7,306 nucleotides of DNA from Halarsenatibacter sp964630835 (GTDB lineage: Bacteria; Bacillota; Halanaerobiia; Halanaerobiales; Halarsenatibacteraceae): assembly GCA_964630835.1 (NCBI GenBank), contig CAZVZM010000087.1:1-7306 (forward strand), in the 5' to 3' direction. Under the pieces are notes generated by a model. The model searched no databases. It saw only the letters and a program-made list of their open reading frames with translations, and was not told the DNA's origin. Made by a program: the position numbers and the translations under genes. This document shows positions 6,293 through 7,306 of the stretch, one piece after another. Every line of letters starts with the position of its first letter. Position 1 is the first letter of the stretch.

Positions 6293-7162
6293 ATGACAGA
6301 AGAGCAAGGACCCCGGAACACGGAACAGTATAATGAGGAACTGGAGATTGATTTGAGGGAATATGTTAAACTTTTATGGCAGGCAAAGTGGCTTCTGGCC
6401 ACAATTTTTATAGTAGCGGTAGCTGCTGCTTTTATTTATTCCAGTTTCATCCTTGAAGAGGAGTTTGAAACTTATACTACCATACAGCTCAGCAACATCG
6501 ATCATGTTTACTCCCGTCCGGATACTGCCCGTCAGCTAATAAAAAGCGAGAAAATTGCCGGAGATATTATTCGTGAGTTTAACGGCAAACAGGAATGGAA
6601 TGACCACCGGATCCGCAGATTTATCAGCGGGAATCTGGAAGTAGAAAAAATTGAAGGAACAGAAATGATTTCTCTCACTGTCCAGGGGAATAATCCTGGT
6701 GATGTGAAAGAAATGGCCGACGGCATAGCCGAATCTTTTCTGAATGCATCACATGAAGAGTTTGATAGGGAACTTGATATAAAAGAGGATGAAATGGCCC
6801 GTTACGAGGAGCGGATGAACACATATGAAGAGCGGGTAATAGAGACAGAAAAAGAGATCGAAAGAATAGCCGGGGGAGATCTGGACCCGGTGGCGGAAAA
6901 TCTAATTAGCAACAGTGTTTCTCAGCGTCTTTTTAACTATTTTGATCTCATGGAAGATTCCCGTGACAGCTATTTTCGCATGGAGGAAAGAATAGATGAC
7001 ATGGAGAGGGCGCGCATAATCAATCCCGCTTTTACACCGGAGAGTCCTTCTGCACCCAGCGTGCGGTTAAATATGGCTATAGCTGGAGTTCTGGCAATTA
7101 TGCTGGGAGTTTTTGCTGTATTTTTCCGGGAGTTTATGAAAGGAGAAAATGCCGAAAACTGA
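6293..7162 (+). CDS. Wzz-type polysaccharide chain-length determinant / polysaccharide copolymerase
   Basis: The product is 289 residues. AGGAG at 6281-6285 is 7 nt before the ATG. The layout is typical of the Wzz family (PF02706): a short acidic cytoplasmic N-terminus with EIDLREYVKLLWQAKW (18-33), a first membrane helix (~34-52, LATIFIVAVAAAFIYSSFI), an extracytoplasmic domain with a helical, charged coiled-coil-like part (~155-240), the Pro-rich element FTPESPSAPSVRLN (247-260) before the second helix (~261-278, MAIAGVLAIMLGVFAVFF), and a short basic/acidic tail. Such proteins oligomerise in the inner membrane and set polymer length in Wzy-dependent capsule, EPS or O-antigen synthesis. In Firmicutes they often act as the activator half of a tyrosine kinase pair. 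No kinase domain is fused here, and any kinase would have to lie downstream. It follows the ParB-like gene in the same orientation, consistent with one operon. Confidence 0.88.
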   Translation: MTEEQGPRNTEQYNEELEIDLREYVKLLWQAKWLLATIFIVAVAAAFIYSSFILEEEFETYTTIQLSNIDHVYSRPDTARQLIKSEKIAGDIIREFNGKQEWNDHRIRRFISGNLEVEKIEGTEMISLTVQGNNPGDVKEMADGIAESFLNASHEEFDRELDIKEDEMARYEERMNTYEERVIETEKEIERIAGGDLDPVAENLISNSVSQRLFNYFDLMEDSRDSYFRMEERIDDMERARIINPAFTPESPSAPSVRLNMAIAGVLAIMLGVFAVFFREFMKGENAEN

Positions 7163-7179
7163 GGGTGTTTTTGCTTTTT

Positions 7180-7197
7180 GTGCTGGCCAGCACTTTT
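7180..7197 (+). terminator. Perfect palindrome GTGCTGGCCAGCAC with T-run, weak terminator or operator
   Basis: The 14-base sequence 7180-7193 is fully self-complementary. As RNA it can form a 5-bp stem (GTGCT/AGCAC) with a GGCC loop, followed by TTTT (7194-7197) and further T-rich sequence. It lies 18 bp after the Wzz stop and before the next start codon. It may partly terminate or process the transcript, or be a dimeric protein binding site. Confidence 0.35.
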
Positions 7198-7268
7198 CAA
7201 CTATTTTATTACTTACATTTGATACAATCGGATTTAAAAAAATCAATTTGGATAGGAGGACGAAGTGT

Positions 7269-7306
7269 ATGCCTGAAAATGCCGGTCCTGGCCCCGACAA
7301 TCAGTA
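7269..7306 (+). CDS. Start of next gene in the locus (first 12 codons, runs off window)
   Basis: An ATG at 7269 is preceded by a full AGGAGG at 7254-7259 with 9-nt spacing, one of the best ribosome binding sites in the window. The visible product begins MPENAGPGPDNQ, too short to identify. The frame is also open upstream to an ATG at 7149 inside the end of the Wzz gene. That ATG has AGGAG only 3 nt before it, so 7269 is the more likely start. By position it should be another polysaccharide-locus gene. Confidence 0.7.
   Translation, partial: MPENAGPGPDNQ

Noticed and set aside
1..7306. Search for CRISPR arrays, tRNA/rRNA genes, transposases and att sites
   Set aside because: No regularly spaced repeats, no tRNA-like cloverleaf and no transposase or integrase motifs were seen in the window.

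Overview
The window looks like part of the chromosome of a halophilic, diderm (outer-membrane-bearing) bacterium of Firmicutes/Halanaerobiales type. Three things suggest this. The predicted surface proteins are very rich in Asp and Glu. Shine-Dalgarno sites are strong and of AGGAG type. A beta-barrel protein ending in Phe implies an outer membrane. The taxon is inference only; no rRNA or other marker is present.

Left part (1-1124): the 3' end of a large acidic surface protein enters from the left edge. It has a beta-strand-rich segment and then a CarboxypepD_reg/PEGA-like domain, and it stops at a TGA at 891-893. The same frame stays open for 76 more acidic codons to a TAG at 1122-1124. This could be a nonsense-truncated C-terminus or a poorly initiated small gene. 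Next (1288-2508) comes a 406-residue outer-membrane beta-barrel candidate with an unusually long N-terminal extension before its export signal.

Middle (2509-3155): 647 bp without a convincing gene. It holds a perfect 7-bp palindrome, a TATAAT promoter candidate near 2905, and two overlapping, mutually exclusive hairpins, the second followed by a T-run. It also holds one of two copies of a 21-bp sequence (20/21 identical) whose other copy lies upstream of the beta-barrel gene, and a perfect parS half-site just upstream of the next start codon.

Right part (3156-7306): the start of an extracellular or surface polysaccharide locus, all on the + strand. It encodes a membrane-bound CapD/EpsC/WbpM-type UDP-sugar 4,6-dehydratase, a stand-alone ParB-like CTPase/DNA-binding protein with no ParA beside it, a Wzz-type chain-length/copolymerase protein, and the first 12 codons of another gene. 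The dehydratase would supply a modified UDP-sugar. The Wzz protein would set polymer length or couple to a later kinase and polymerase. The ParB-like protein is the odd member and is the best candidate for something new: a locus-specific regulator, or a DNA-organising protein recruited to a polysaccharide operon.
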